Source: an uncultured Chloracidobacterium sp. (GTDB lineage: Bacteria > Acidobacteriota > Blastocatellia > Chloracidobacteriales > Chloracidobacteriaceae). From it: a stretch of DNA of 48,123 nt. A program made the position numbers and the translations under genes. Below, piece after piece: positions 25,755 to 34,223 of this stretch. The DNA lies in contig CALCKX010000020.1 of the NCBI GenBank assembly GCA_937966115.1, positions 1-48,123 of the forward strand, read 5' to 3'. Positions within the stretch are counted from its first letter, which is position 1. Every line of letters starts with the position of its first letter. The notes below the pieces were generated by a model. That model saw only the letters and a program-made list of their open reading frames with translations. It was not told the origin of the DNA and ran no database searches.

Positions 25755-26741
25755 ATGTCCGCTCTCCGGATTTTCGCTCCCGCAACCAATGCCAGTCACG
25801 ACACGGGTTTACACCCGGAAACGGCGGCGCGCGCGACCGGCATCGTCTGCGCGCTCGAAAGCGACGCGACGCTGCGGGCGACCATTCAGCGGGACGCGCG
25901 CCCCGCGCGCGACGAGGAGCTGGCCCGCGTCCATACGCCGGAACACATCGCGCGCGTGGCGGCGGCGAGCGAGACCGCGCGCCGTCGCCGGCAGCGGGTG
26001 GCGCTCGACCCGGACACCGTCGCCTCATCCGGCTCTTATGAAGCGGCGCTTCACGCGGCCGGGGCGGCGCTGGCCGCCGTTGAAGCCGTCGGCTCCGGCG
26101 CGGCGCGCCGAGCGCTCGCGGTCGTTCGCCCGCCGGGCCATCACGCGACCGCGAGCCGCGCCATGGGCTTTTGCCTGTTCAACAATGTGGCGATTGCCGC
26201 TCGCCACGCCCAGCGCCTGGGCTTCGAGCGCGCGCTCATTGTGGATTGGGACGTTCACCACGGCAACGGCACGCAGGAAATCTTTTACGCCGACCCCTCG
26301 GTTTTTTTCTTCTCGGCGCACCAGTTCCCGCACTATCCCGGCACGGGCAGTCAGTGGGAGCGCGGCGTCGGCGCGGGCGAAGGCTACACGCTGAACATCC
26401 CGCTCGCGGCCGGAACTTCCGCAGAGGCCCACCGGCGAGCGATTGAAGCCGGGCTGACGGCGATTACCCGTCAGTTTCGCCCGGATTTCGTCCTCATTTC
26501 AGCTGGCTTCGACGCCCATGCGGACGATCCGCTGGGCGATCTCAATCTGACGGATGCCGACTTCGCGCGCCTGACGCGACTGGTCGCGGAAGTGGCGGAT
26601 ACCTACTGCGCCGGACGGCTGGTCTCGGTTTTGGAAGGCGGCTATAACCTGACCACCCTGCCGCAAACGGTTAGCCGCCACGCGGCGGCGCTTGCCGGCC
26701 AAGCCGACCCGGCTCATCCGCTCATTGAGGCTGAGGCATGA
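25755..26741 (+). CDS. Histone-deacetylase family (acetoin-utilization type) amidohydrolase
   Basis: 328-residue zinc-dependent deacetylase of the HDAC/AcuC/acetylpolyamine amidohydrolase superfamily. Seen motifs: RPPGHHA (125-131), the active-site [12 protein letters not shown] (Asp166 and His168 as zinc ligands), [11 protein letters not shown] (Asp253, third ligand) and EGGYN near 295. The substrate could be an acetyl-lysine protein, an acetylpolyamine or another amide; the sequence alone does not say. Its stop overlaps the next start (ATGA), so the two are translationally coupled. Confidence 0.93.
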   Translation: MSALRIFAPATNASHDTGLHPETAARATGIVCALESDATLRATIQRDARPARDEELARVHTPEHIARVAAASETARRRRQRVALDPDTVASSGSYEAALHAAGAALAAVEAVGSGAARRALAVVRPPGHHATASRAMGFCLFNNVAIAARHAQRLGFERALIVDWDVHHGNGTQEIFYADPSVFFFSAHQFPHYPGTGSQWERGVGAGEGYTLNIPLAAGTSAEAHRRAIEAGLTAITRQFRPDFVLISAGFDAHADDPLGDLNLTDADFARLTRLVAEVADTYCAGRLVSVLEGGYNLTTLPQTVSRHAAALAGQADPAHPLIEAEA

Positions 26742-27427
26742 GGGAAACGGCAGCGCCAGGGCGCGCACGACGACAACTCGCCCGACGACAACTCGCCCGA
26801 CGACTCGCGGCGAAGCGCCAGCGACCGACAGCGGGCGCGTCGGTCGCGAAAGCGCTGGCGCGCCTGCGCCGCCTCAAGCAGCGCTTTGCACGCTACATTG
26901 GTCGAGCTTACGGGCATCTGGCCGCCGATTGCGCGGTTTGCCCGACGCCTTGCTGCGCCGACGCGCAGTTTGTCAACGTCAACATCGTTCGGCTCGAAGC
27001 CGAGGCGATGCTGGCGGCGCTGCGCCAAAGCCCAAGGCAAGGCCCCGAGAAAGCGCGCGAAGTCATCGCGCGGGCGCGCCGCGCCGTCGCGCGGCACGGG
27101 CTGACGGAAGCGGGCGACACGTTTGAAAAGACATACGCTTGCCCGCTTTTCGAGCGCGGCGTTGGCTGCCTCGTGCACTGGAAGGCTAAGCCCGCGGCCT
27201 GCATCCAGCATGGATGCTACGAGCGGTGGGAGGACCTGCCCGAAACGGGGACGCAACGGAAAGTCGAGCGCCAGGTCGCGGCGCTCGATGAGGCGACGCA
27301 TGGCGCGCCGTCCGTTTGGCTTCCGATTCCGCTCTGGCTTGCCAAGCTAGCGGCCGATGAGGCATGTCAACCGTCGCCGGATGATGGCGCCGCGCCGCGT
27401 CAAGCGCGCCAAGCCGAGCCTCGCTGA
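26738..27427 (+). CDS. YkgJ-like Cys-cluster protein (putative zinc/iron-binding)
   Basis: 229 residues. Eight Cys fall in two groups: C65, C68, C72 and C73 ([10 protein letters not shown]) and C135, C144, C155 and C160 ([22 protein letters not shown]). The second group resembles the CPFL..GC.IY..RP..C core of the YkgJ family, thought to bind zinc or an Fe-S cluster. A very basic N-terminus contains an in-frame QLARR duplication. It is coupled by ATGA overlap to the HDAC-family gene and 20 bases before the zinc-ribbon/NTF2 gene. The function of the family is not established. Confidence 0.78.
   Translation: MRETAAPGRARRQLARRQLARRLAAKRQRPTAGASVAKALARLRRLKQRFARYIGRAYGHLAADCAVCPTPCCADAQFVNVNIVRLEAEAMLAALRQSPRQGPEKAREVIARARRAVARHGLTEAGDTFEKTYACPLFERGVGCLVHWKAKPAACIQHGCYERWEDLPETGTQRKVERQVAALDEATHGAPSVWLPIPLWLAKLAADEACQPSPDDGAAPRQARQAEPR
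26771..26808. repeat. 15-bp tandem repeat inside the first codons of the YkgJ-like gene
   Basis: CGACAACTCGCCCGA is present at 26771-26785 and 26786-26800, with a partial third copy after it. The unit is five codons, so the frame is kept and the protein gains a repeated RQLAR. Confidence 0.92.
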
Positions 27428-27447
27428 GCCGGAGGGAGATCGTCGTC

Positions 27448-29001
27448 ATGCCGCCAACCGTCTGGTGCGCGCAGCACGCCGCGCGCTTCCCCCTGGCGCC
27501 CGAGTCAGTCGAGCAAGCGTGCCCGGCCGGCCACAGCCTGCGCCTCGAAGGCGTCACCGGCTACTGTCCCGCTTGCGACCTTCACTGGGACGCGCGACAG
27601 GTCGAGCGCCCGGACGCCTGCCCCTATTGTCAAACGCCGGACGTGACGCCCCGCCTTTGCCAGGACTGCGGTCGCCTGACCTATTTCCCCAACCCGTCGC
27701 CCGACCCGCCGCGCTGCCACGGCTGCGGCGCGACTTTCGACGGCGAGGCGCTGCCCCATGCGTGCCGCGTTCTGCGGGTCACGTTCGTCACCCAGCGTCG
27801 GCAGTGTCCGGCCTGCCGCGAGGCGATTGAGCCCCTGGTCGCGCCAGTCGCCGCGAATACCGCCGCGTCCAGCGCCGCGGCGGAGACGCCGACCGTCGGT
27901 CGAGAAAGCGCGTCAACCCTCGTCGCGGCGACGGTTGACGCGCCGGAGGGCATCGCCCTCGCCGCTCCGGCCCGGGCGCGCGAGTTGCATCAGCAGCACT
28001 TGCCAAGACTCATTCGAGTTCACTTCGACTACAACCTGCGCCGGTTTTTCCGTAATGAAAAGGGGCTTTTCTACGCCTGCGGCGTCGGCGCGCCGCCCAG
28101 CGCGTACCATATCATTCCGAGCTGGTCGCGCTTTGGCGTCGCCGGCGACTTCACCCACTGGTTTTCAGAAATTTTCGACTGCGAGCAACCGCGCGGCGGC
28201 GACATCTGGGTATGCGCGCCGGCCGTCGCCGACGCCGAGGGCGCGCTCCTGCGCAAAGGGCAGCTCGAGGTCAACCGCCCCCCGAATGCGCCGCTGCCAA
28301 GCGCCCCCCAGTCCGCCATCAAGCCTGCGAGCGCGGAGGCGCCGCTTGGCGCTGAAGCCGCCCCGCCGCCGTCCGCGCCCAAGCCCTCCGAGCGCGCGCC
28401 GGAACCGGCGGCGCCGCTGAAATCCGCCGACCGGCGATGGCTGCCCTGGCTCGTGGCCGGCGCTCTGCTCGCCAGCGCCATCATCAGCGTCACTGGCGGT
28501 CGCGACATCTGGAAAGCCTATGTCGCGCCGCCCGCGACGAACTCGCCAGCCGCCGCCGCTCCGCATTCCCAGTCGCGCCCGAATCAACCCCAGGCGGACG
28601 CCCAAGCCAGTCAGGAAGCCATCCTGATGGCGCTGGATGGGCTGGCGCAGGCTTTCAGCGCGCAGCGCGGCGACCATTATGCGACCTATTTCGACGCGAC
28701 GCTCCGCCCGTATTACAACCGCCGCGCGGCGACGGCCGAGCGCGCCGCGAGCGATGCGGCCGAGCTTTGGGAAACCTATGCGGAACTCGCGCTGACCCAC
28801 AAAGCGCCGCAGGTGCGACTCGACGCCAAAGGCGCAACCGCCACGGCGACGACCGACCGGACGCTCGTCGGACGCCACCGGCAAACCGGGGCGAGCCTGA
28901 ACGACACGACGCGCGTCACGTACCGCTTCGTCAAGCGCGACCGACGCTGGCTAATTGCGGGCGTGCAGGAAACCCGGCTCCCGCCGACCAAGAAGCCGTA
29001 A
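27448..29001 (+). CDS. Multi-zinc-ribbon membrane protein with NTF2-like C-terminal domain
   Basis: 517 residues in an unusual order. The first ~125 residues hold a series of treble/zinc-ribbon-like pairs: C40/C43, C58/C61, C71/C74, C90/C93 and C120/C123, plus C7, C25 and C106. A central domain at about 180-260 (HFDYNLRRFFRNEKGLFYA, WSRFGVAGDFTHWF) is followed by a Pro/Ala linker. One membrane helix at about 331-350 leads to an NTF2/SnoaL-like domain (about 388-515: ILMALDGLAQAFSAQRGDHYATYF..). GGAGGGAGA supports the start. Probable topology: zinc ribbons inside, NTF2-like domain outside. Function unknown. Confidence 0.83.
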   Translation: MPPTVWCAQHAARFPLAPESVEQACPAGHSLRLEGVTGYCPACDLHWDARQVERPDACPYCQTPDVTPRLCQDCGRLTYFPNPSPDPPRCHGCGATFDGEALPHACRVLRVTFVTQRRQCPACREAIEPLVAPVAANTAASSAAAETPTVGRESASTLVAATVDAPEGIALAAPARARELHQQHLPRLIRVHFDYNLRRFFRNEKGLFYACGVGAPPSAYHIIPSWSRFGVAGDFTHWFSEIFDCEQPRGGDIWVCAPAVADAEGALLRKGQLEVNRPPNAPLPSAPQSAIKPASAEAPLGAEAAPPPSAPKPSERAPEPAAPLKSADRRWLPWLVAGALLASAIISVTGGRDIWKAYVAPPATNSPAAAAPHSQSRPNQPQADAQASQEAILMALDGLAQAFSAQRGDHYATYFDATLRPYYNRRAATAERAASDAAELWETYAELALTHKAPQVRLDAKGATATATTDRTLVGRHRQTGASLNDTTRVTYRFVKRDRRWLIAGVQETRLPPTKKP

Positions 29002-29026
29002 GCGGCGGCTTTCAGTCGCCGCTTAC
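28998..29026. terminator. Hairpin over the stop codon of the zinc-ribbon/NTF2 gene
   Basis: GTAAGCGGCG (28998-29007) pairs perfectly with CGCCGCTTAC (29017-29026) around a 9-base loop. The TAA stop codon (28999-29001) is inside the 5' arm. The hairpin lies between convergent genes and could serve crtI from the other strand as well. No T-run is present. Confidence 0.6.
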
Positions 29027-29113
29027 AACTCGCCCGCGAGAGGCTCGCCCGCCCGCTCGGGGCTTTGCGTAAAGCGCGCCAAAGCGGGGCAAGCCCGCAG
29101 CCAGCCCTCACGC

Positions 29114-30610
29114 CTAGCGGGCATCGGCGGCCACGGCCGCCGCCGCGATCTTGCCGGAAAGCAGAACCAGCGGAATGCCCCCGCCGGGGTGCGTCCCGCC
29201 GCCGACGAAATACAGCCCCCGCGCCTCGCGCGCCCGAATCGGCGGCCGCCAGAAAGCGTTGCGCAGGCTGTTGGACGAAAGCCCGTAGATCGCCCCGCGA
29301 TGCGCGTTGAACCACGTCGCGAACCGCTTGGGCGTGAGGATATCCTCGACAACGACGCTTTCCGCCAGCCCCGTCAGGCCGGCGGCGGCGAGTCGCGCGA
29401 TAATGCGGTCGCGGTAGCTTGGCGCCACGTCGTCCCAGTCGTAAGCGTCGCAGACCGCCGGCGCGTTGACCATCACGAAGAGGTTCTCGCCGCCGGGCGG
29501 CGCCTGCGTCGGATCGGTGCGGCTTGTCGCGCAGACGTAGATCGTCGGATCGACGGGCGGCGTCAGCCGGTCGAAAATGTCGGCGAACTCGCCCGGATAG
29601 TCACTCGAAAAGAAAATGTTGTGGTGGGCCAGGGCGTCCAGCTTCCGCGCCGTCCCCAGCAGCAAAATAAACCCCGAACAGGACGGCTCGATGCGCGCCA
29701 GGCGGTCGTCGCTGTAGGCGCGTCGCCGGAGGCCGGGCAACAGCTTGGCGTAGGTGTAGAGCGAATCGGCGTTGGAAAGCACGGCGTCGGCGGGCAAAAA
29801 GTCGCCGTTCGCCAGCCGGATCCCGCGCGCCGCCCCGTCCTCGACGACAATCTCCGCGACGGGCGCCTCGGCGTGGATTTTGACGCCCCGCTCGCGCGCC
29901 ACTTGCGCCAGCGCCTCGGCGATGCGGTACAAGCCCCCAGCCACGTACCACGCGCCAAAGGCGAACTCTACATAGGGGATCAGGCAAAAGGTCGCCTGCG
30001 CCCGATAGGGCGACGAGCCGTTATACGTGGCGTAGCGGTTGAAGAGTTGCCGCAAATGAGGGCTGGAGAAAAAATCGGCCGTCCGGTCAGCGACCGTCCG
30101 CAGCGTCGCGAGGCGGGGCAGTTGGCGCAGCAGGCGGCCGTCGAGCTGGCGCCACAGGTTGCGCCAGTCGCGGAAGTCATTGAACAAAAACACCGGCGCG
30201 GTCGCGGCGTAGAGGTCGGCCCCATAGCTCAAGAAGCGAAAAAACGCCGCCTCGTCCTGCGGCGCCAAGCGGCGCAGCTCGGCGCTGGTTTTCGCCACAT
30301 CCGAGGACAAGTCGAGCTGCGCGCCGTCAGGCCAGCGGTAGCGGCAAATCGGGTCAAGCGGCTGAAGCGTCAGGCAGTCCTCCAGACGCGCGCCGCCGAC
30401 GGCGAAGGTCTCGCGCAGAATGTCGGGCATCGTGACCAGCGACGGCCCCGTGTCGAATGAATAGCCGTCAGCGACCATCCGGTTGAGCTTGCCGCCGACG
30501 GTCGAATTTTTCTCAAGGATTTCAACCTGGAAGCCGCGCGCGGACAAGTGCAAGGCCGCGGACAACCCGCCCAGCCCAGCGCCAACGATGATGATGCGCC
30601 TTGCGCCCAC
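29114..30610 (-). CDS. crtI: Carotenoid (phytoene-type) desaturase, CrtI family
   Basis: 498-residue FAD-dependent desaturase/isomerase of carotenoid synthesis. The N-terminal dinucleotide fold IIIVGAGLGGLSAALHLSARG, the VGGKLNR and DTGPSLVTMPDIL segments and the C-terminal YFVGGGTHPGGGIPLVLLSGK are the family hallmarks. Whether it makes lycopene or acts on a later intermediate (CrtD/CrtO-like) cannot be told from motifs alone. The start is a GTG at 30610 with AGAGGG upstream. It begins 16 bases after the hspR stop, which suggests that it is part of the dnaK-dnaJ-hspR transcript. No other carotenoid gene is in the window. Confidence 0.92.
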   Translation of the reverse strand: MGARRIIIVGAGLGGLSAALHLSARGFQVEILEKNSTVGGKLNRMVADGYSFDTGPSLVTMPDILRETFAVGGARLEDCLTLQPLDPICRYRWPDGAQLDLSSDVAKTSAELRRLAPQDEAAFFRFLSYGADLYAATAPVFLFNDFRDWRNLWRQLDGRLLRQLPRLATLRTVADRTADFFSSPHLRQLFNRYATYNGSSPYRAQATFCLIPYVEFAFGAWYVAGGLYRIAEALAQVARERGVKIHAEAPVAEIVVEDGAARGIRLANGDFLPADAVLSNADSLYTYAKLLPGLRRRAYSDDRLARIEPSCSGFILLLGTARKLDALAHHNIFFSSDYPGEFADIFDRLTPPVDPTIYVCATSRTDPTQAPPGGENLFVMVNAPAVCDAYDWDDVAPSYRDRIIARLAAAGLTGLAESVVVEDILTPKRFATWFNAHRGAIYGLSSNSLRNAFWRPPIRAREARGLYFVGGGTHPGGGIPLVLLSGKIAAAAVAADAR

Positions 30611-30626
30611 GCGCGCCAGCCCTCTC

Positions 30627-31070
30627 TCAAACCCGCCGCGAGCCGTTGCGCGGCGGCGCGAAAGGATGCGGCGGCTCGGTCGTCAGCGTCGCCAGCGGCT
30701 CGGCCGGCACAATGTGCATTGGCGGCATTCGAACGAGCGCGTTGGCGGAGCGCGCCGCGAGGTGTTCGCGGACGTAATCCATCAGCGCCGCCATGTTCTG
30801 GCGCATTTCCTCCATCCGGTCGCGCATGCCCAAAATGATCTGGACGCCGGCCAGGTTGACGCCCATTTCGCGCGTCAGGTTGAGAATGCACTGCAGCCGC
30901 TCCAGGTCGTCGTCGGTGTAGTAGCGCGTGTTACGCGCCGAGCGAGACGGCACCAGCAAGCCCTCCCGCTCATACATTCTCAGGGTCTGCTCGTGAATGC
31001 CAAATGTCTCGGCGACCACGCCAATCGAGTATCGGCGTGGCTTGGCTTGTTTCCGGCCGCGGATCGTCAT
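30627..31070 (-). CDS. hspR: MerR-family heat-shock repressor HspR
   Basis: 147 residues from the ATG at 31070 (GAGGACC upstream; a TTG 15 bases earlier is less likely). A MerR-type winged helix (RYSIGVVAETFGIHEQTLRMYEREGLLVPSRSARNTRYY) is followed by a coiled-coil helix (LERLQCILNLTREMGVNLAGV..IILGMRDRMEEM). The match to HspR, together with its place next to dnaJ and dnaK, makes it the likely repressor of this operon, acting with DnaK as co-repressor in known cases. A HAIR-like site lies upstream of dnaK. It is 24 bases after the dnaJ stop. Confidence 0.9.
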   Translation of the reverse strand: MTIRGRKQAKPRRYSIGVVAETFGIHEQTLRMYEREGLLVPSRSARNTRYYTDDDLERLQCILNLTREMGVNLAGVQIILGMRDRMEEMRQNMAALMDYVREHLAARSANALVRMPPMHIVPAEPLATLTTEPPHPFAPPRNGSRRV

Positions 31071-31094
31071 GGCTGAGGTCCTCAACGGGGCGCG

Positions 31095-32024
31095 TCACTC
31101 AACGCCGAGCGACTTGCGCGGGTTTTCCGGGTTCAGGCGCTCATACTTGCGCAACAGCTCCTTCGTCTCTTCGCTGATGACCGAAGGCAACACGATCTTG
31201 ACTTCAACGAACTGATCGCCGCGCGTGCCGGGACTGCGCAGCGCGGGAAAGCCTTTCTCGCGCAAGCGGAACTTCTGCCCCGACTGCGTCCCCGGCGGAA
31301 TGCGCAGCTGCGCCTTGCCGCCAACCGTCGGGACTTCAATCTTCGCCCCAAGCGCGGCTTCCGGCACGGTAATCGGCACCGTGCAGTAAATGTTGTCGCC
31401 CTTGCGGGTGAAAAACGGGTGCGCGCCGACATTGGTCACCAGGTAAAGATCGCCCGGCGGGCCGCCATTGACGCCTGGATACCCTTTGCCCGCCAGTCGC
31501 ACCCGCGAGCCGTTGTCCACGCCGGCCGGGATGCGGGCGGTGATGGTCTCGCCCGCTCGCCCCGGCAGGGACGGAAGGGCGACCTTGACCGTCGCCCCTT
31601 CCATCGCCTGTTCAAACGTCACCGAGACCGGCTGCTCGATGTCGCGCCCGGCCTGCTGAAACGGCGCCCGCCCGCCGCCGCGCCCGCCGCCGAACATTTC
31701 CGCGAAAATATCCCGGAAGGACGCGCCGCCGCCGCCGCCGAAGTCGAAGTTGGCGAAGTCAAAGGGCATGCCCGCGCCGCTCTTGGCCGCTTGGGCATGA
31801 GCTTCCGTGTAAACGCCGAAGCGGTCGTACACCTTGCGCTTTTCCTCGTCGCCCAATACGTCGAAGGCTTCCGAGATGACCTTGAACTTCTCTTCGGCCG
31901 CCTTGTCGCCAGGATTCACGTCGGGGTGATACTTGCGCGCCAGCCGGCGGTACGCTTTCTTGATTTCATCCGCCGAGGCCGTCCTGGGCACGCCGAGCGT
32001 GGCGTAGTAGTCCTGCTTTGCCAT
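31095..32024 (-). CDS. DnaJ/CbpA-type co-chaperone without zinc finger
   Basis: 309 residues. J-domain at about 4-70 with the HPD motif ([10 protein letters not shown]), then a Gly/Phe-rich stretch ([24 protein letters not shown]). The C-terminal substrate-binding domains follow directly ([19 protein letters not shown].., [20 protein letters not shown]). The CxxCxGxG zinc-finger repeats of DnaJ proper are absent, so it is a class B, CbpA-like co-chaperone stimulating DnaK ATPase. AGCGGAGG precedes the ATG. It is second in the dnaK operon; grpE is not in this window. Confidence 0.94.
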   Translation of the reverse strand: MAKQDYYATLGVPRTASADEIKKAYRRLARKYHPDVNPGDKAAEEKFKVISEAFDVLGDEEKRKVYDRFGVYTEAHAQAAKSGAGMPFDFANFDFGGGGGASFRDIFAEMFGGGRGGGRAPFQQAGRDIEQPVSVTFEQAMEGATVKVALPSLPGRAGETITARIPAGVDNGSRVRLAGKGYPGVNGGPPGDLYLVTNVGAHPFFTRKGDNIYCTVPITVPEAALGAKIEVPTVGGKAQLRIPPGTQSGQKFRLREKGFPALRSPGTRGDQFVEVKIVLPSVISEETKELLRKYERLNPENPRKSLGVE

Positions 32025-32063
32025 GGGGTTGCCTCCGCTACGAAATCGAGAGCAGCCGCGCGG

Positions 32064-32146
32064 CTGAGCCGCGGTCGTCGCCGGCGTCCGATTCAGCTAG
32101 CCGATTCGAGCATCCGACTCAGCTAGCGGCGACAGCCGCGGCTCAG
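32064..32146 (-). promoter_or_regulatory. Large intercistronic stem-loop between dnaK and dnaJ
   Basis: A 19-base stem with two adjacent mismatches pairs 32064-32082 (CTGAGCCGCGG then TCGTCGCC) with 32128-32146 (GGCGACAG then CCGCGGCTCAG). It encloses 45 bases that contain a direct repeat (CGTCCGATTCAGCTAGC at 32085, CATCCGACTCAGCTAGC at 32111). It fills most of the 127-base dnaK-dnaJ gap and has no T-run. Likely roles are mRNA processing, stability or partial termination, which would keep DnaK above DnaJ. Confidence 0.65.
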
Positions 32147-32151
32147 GACGT

Positions 32152-34053
32152 TCACGACCGCTTGTCGTCCACGTCAACGTATTCGGCGTCAATCACGTTG
32201 TCATCGCCTTTGCCGGCGTCGCCGCTGGCCGCTCCGGCTCCGGCGGCGCGACCGGCGGCATCCTTGTACATGACTTCCGAGACCTTGTAGGTCGCCTTGG
32301 TCAAGCGGTCGCGCAGGTCATTGAGTTCCGTCGCCGAGGCCGTTTCCAGCTTTGACTTGGCTTCCGACAACGCGCCTTCGATCTCCGAAAGCGTCGCCGC
32401 TTCTATCTTCTCGCGGTTCTCGGCAACGAGCTTTTCGGTTGAATAAATCATCGAGTCCAGCTTGTTCTTGGCCTCGACGCGCTCCCGCAGCTCGCGATCC
32501 TTGGCGGCGTTGGCATCGGCTTCGCGCACCATCTTGTCGATATCTTCCTTGCTCAGGCCCGAACCCGACGTGACGGTAATCTTTTGCTCGCGCCCCGTGC
32601 CGAGGTCGCGCGCCGTGACGTTGACAATGCCGTTGGCATCAATGTCAAAGGTGACCTCGATCTGCGGGACGCCGCGGGGGGCCGGCGGAATGTCCACGAG
32701 GCGAAACATGCCGAGCGTCCGGTTGTCGCGCGCCATTGGGCGCTCGCCCTGGAGCACGTGAACCTCGACCGAGGTTTGGCTGTCGCTCGCCGTCGAGAAA
32801 ATCTCGCTCTTGCGGGTCGGAATCGTCGTGTTGCGCGGAATCATGACCGTGTTGACGCCGCCCAGCGTTTCAATGCCCAGGCTCAGCGGCGTGACATCGA
32901 GCAGCAACAGGTCCTTGACGTCGCCGGCCAACACGCCCGCCTGCACGGCCGCGCCAATCGCCACGACTTCGTCTGGATTGACCGAGCGGTTCGGGTCCTT
33001 GCCGAAGAAATCCTTGACCATCTGCTGCACTTTAGGAATGCGCGTCGAGCCGCCGACCAGAATCACCTCGTCAATCTGGGACGGCTTCAGGCCGGCGTCC
33101 TCAAGCGCCTTGCGGCAAGGCTCAAGCGTCCGCTGGAGGATGCCGTCCACGAGTTGCTCGAACTTCGCCCGCGTGAGCTTCATCACCAGGTGCTTTGGCC
33201 CCGAGGCGTCCGCCGTGATGAAGGGCAGGTTGATTTCAGTTTCCATTGCCGAGGAAAGCTCGATCTTGGCCTTTTCAGCCGCTTCCTTGAGGCGCTGGAG
33301 CGCCATCTTGTCGGCCGTCAGATCAATGCCCTGGTCCTTCTTGAACTCGCTGACGATCCAGTTGATGAGGCATTCATCCACATCATCGCCGCCAAGGTGC
33401 GTATCCCCATTCGTGGACTTGACTTCCACCACGCCTTCGCCGACTTCCAGAATCGAGATGTCGAACGTGCCGCCGCCAAAGTCGAAGACGGCGATGGTTT
33501 CGTCTTTCTTCTTGTCCAGCCCGTAGGCCAGCGCGGCCGCCGTCGGCTCGTTGACAATGCGCTTGACTTCCAGCCCGGCGATCTTGCCAGCGTCCTTGGT
33601 CGCCTGCCGCTGGGCGTCGTTGAAATACGCTGGGACGGTGATGACCGCCTCGGTCACGGGCTGCCCCAGGTAGTCTTCCGCGGCGGTCTTGAGCTTTTGC
33701 AAAACCATGGCGGAAATCTCCGGCGGCGCCCATTCTTTGCCGCCGCCCACCAAGCGCACATCGCCATTCGAGCTTTCAATGACTTTGTAGGGCACTTGCC
33801 TTGTCTCGCCCTTGACTTCGTTGAATCGGCGACCAATGAAGCGCTTGACTGAGTAAAAGGTATTCTCGGGGTTCGTGACCGCCTGGCGCTTGGCCACCTG
33901 CCCCACCAAGCGGCTGCCATCCTTGGTAAAGGCCACGACGGAGGGCGTCGTCCGCGCGCCTTCCGAGTTGGTGATGACGATTGGCTCGCCGCCTTCCATC
34001 ACGGCGACGACCGAATTGGTCGTCCCTAAGTCAATGCCGATGATTTTCCCCAT
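32152..34053 (-). CDS. dnaK: Chaperone DnaK (Hsp70)
   Basis: 633-residue Hsp70. The ATG at 34053 gives [14 protein letters not shown], the universal start, with AGGA 6 bases upstream; the longer frame is not real. The ATPase domain has [22 protein letters not shown] and [13 protein letters not shown]. The substrate-binding domain has [14 protein letters not shown] and the [18 protein letters not shown] strand, and the protein ends in a short acidic [14 protein letters not shown], close to the canonical EEVD-like bacterial tail. It is first gene of the dnaK-dnaJ-hspR-crtI run. A sigma-70-type promoter and a HAIR-like site lie about 100 bases upstream. Confidence 0.97.
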   Translation of the reverse strand: MGKIIGIDLGTTNSVVAVMEGGEPIVITNSEGARTTPSVVAFTKDGSRLVGQVAKRQAVTNPENTFYSVKRFIGRRFNEVKGETRQVPYKVIESSNGDVRLVGGGKEWAPPEISAMVLQKLKTAAEDYLGQPVTEAVITVPAYFNDAQRQATKDAGKIAGLEVKRIVNEPTAAALAYGLDKKKDETIAVFDFGGGTFDISILEVGEGVVEVKSTNGDTHLGGDDVDECLINWIVSEFKKDQGIDLTADKMALQRLKEAAEKAKIELSSAMETEINLPFITADASGPKHLVMKLTRAKFEQLVDGILQRTLEPCRKALEDAGLKPSQIDEVILVGGSTRIPKVQQMVKDFFGKDPNRSVNPDEVVAIGAAVQAGVLAGDVKDLLLLDVTPLSLGIETLGGVNTVMIPRNTTIPTRKSEIFSTASDSQTSVEVHVLQGERPMARDNRTLGMFRLVDIPPAPRGVPQIEVTFDIDANGIVNVTARDLGTGREQKITVTSGSGLSKEDIDKMVREADANAAKDRELRERVEAKNKLDSMIYSTEKLVAENREKIEAATLSEIEGALSEAKSKLETASATELNDLRDRLTKATYKVSEVMYKDAAGRAAGAGAASGDAGKGDDNVIDAEYVDVDDKRS

Positions 34054-34156
34054 GACTATCCTGTTGCACTCCACGCATCGTTGAAATGAGGTTCACGAAA
34101 CGCGGCTGGATGGCGACTCGCTGCCCGCTGGCCGGCGTCGGAACTTCCATGCCGCA

Positions 34157-34185
34157 AGTATAAGATTTGAGTCTAGCGCTGTCAA
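34157..34185 (-). promoter_or_regulatory. Sigma-70-type promoter of the dnaK operon
   Basis: On the minus strand a perfect -35 TTGACA (34185-34180) and TATACT -10 (34162-34157) are separated by 17 bases. Initiation would fall near 34150, giving a leader of about 97 bases to the dnaK ATG at 34053. The overlapping HAIR-like site makes this a likely repressed housekeeping promoter rather than a heat-shock sigma promoter. Confidence 0.8.
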
Positions 34186-34186
34186 C
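34166..34186. promoter_or_regulatory. HAIR-like HspR operator
   Basis: On the minus strand GTTGACA-N7-ACTCAAA resembles the HspR box CTTGAGT-N7-ACTCAAG. TTGA and TCAA are in register and the spacing is exact. One half-site keeps ACTCAA; the other keeps only TTGA. It overlaps the -35 element and spacer of the dnaK promoter, where a repressor would block polymerase. HspR is encoded in the same operon, so autoregulation is expected. Confidence 0.6.
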
Positions 34187-34223
34187 TTTTTCTTACTCGA
34201 ACATTATGACTCAACGCCAGGAC

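Noticed and set aside
28955-30460. 501-codon plus-strand frame opposite crtI
   Set aside because: Antisense shadow of crtI with no domain pattern, overlapping a terminator hairpin.
32584-33852. 422-codon plus-strand frame opposite dnaK
   Set aside because: Classical antisense frame of a dnaK gene; no ribosome-binding site and no independent evidence.
34054-34223. CIRCE element (HrcA control) upstream of dnaK
   Set aside because: No TTAGCACTC-N9-GAGTGCTAA-like sequence is present; the HAIR-like site and linked hspR fit better.
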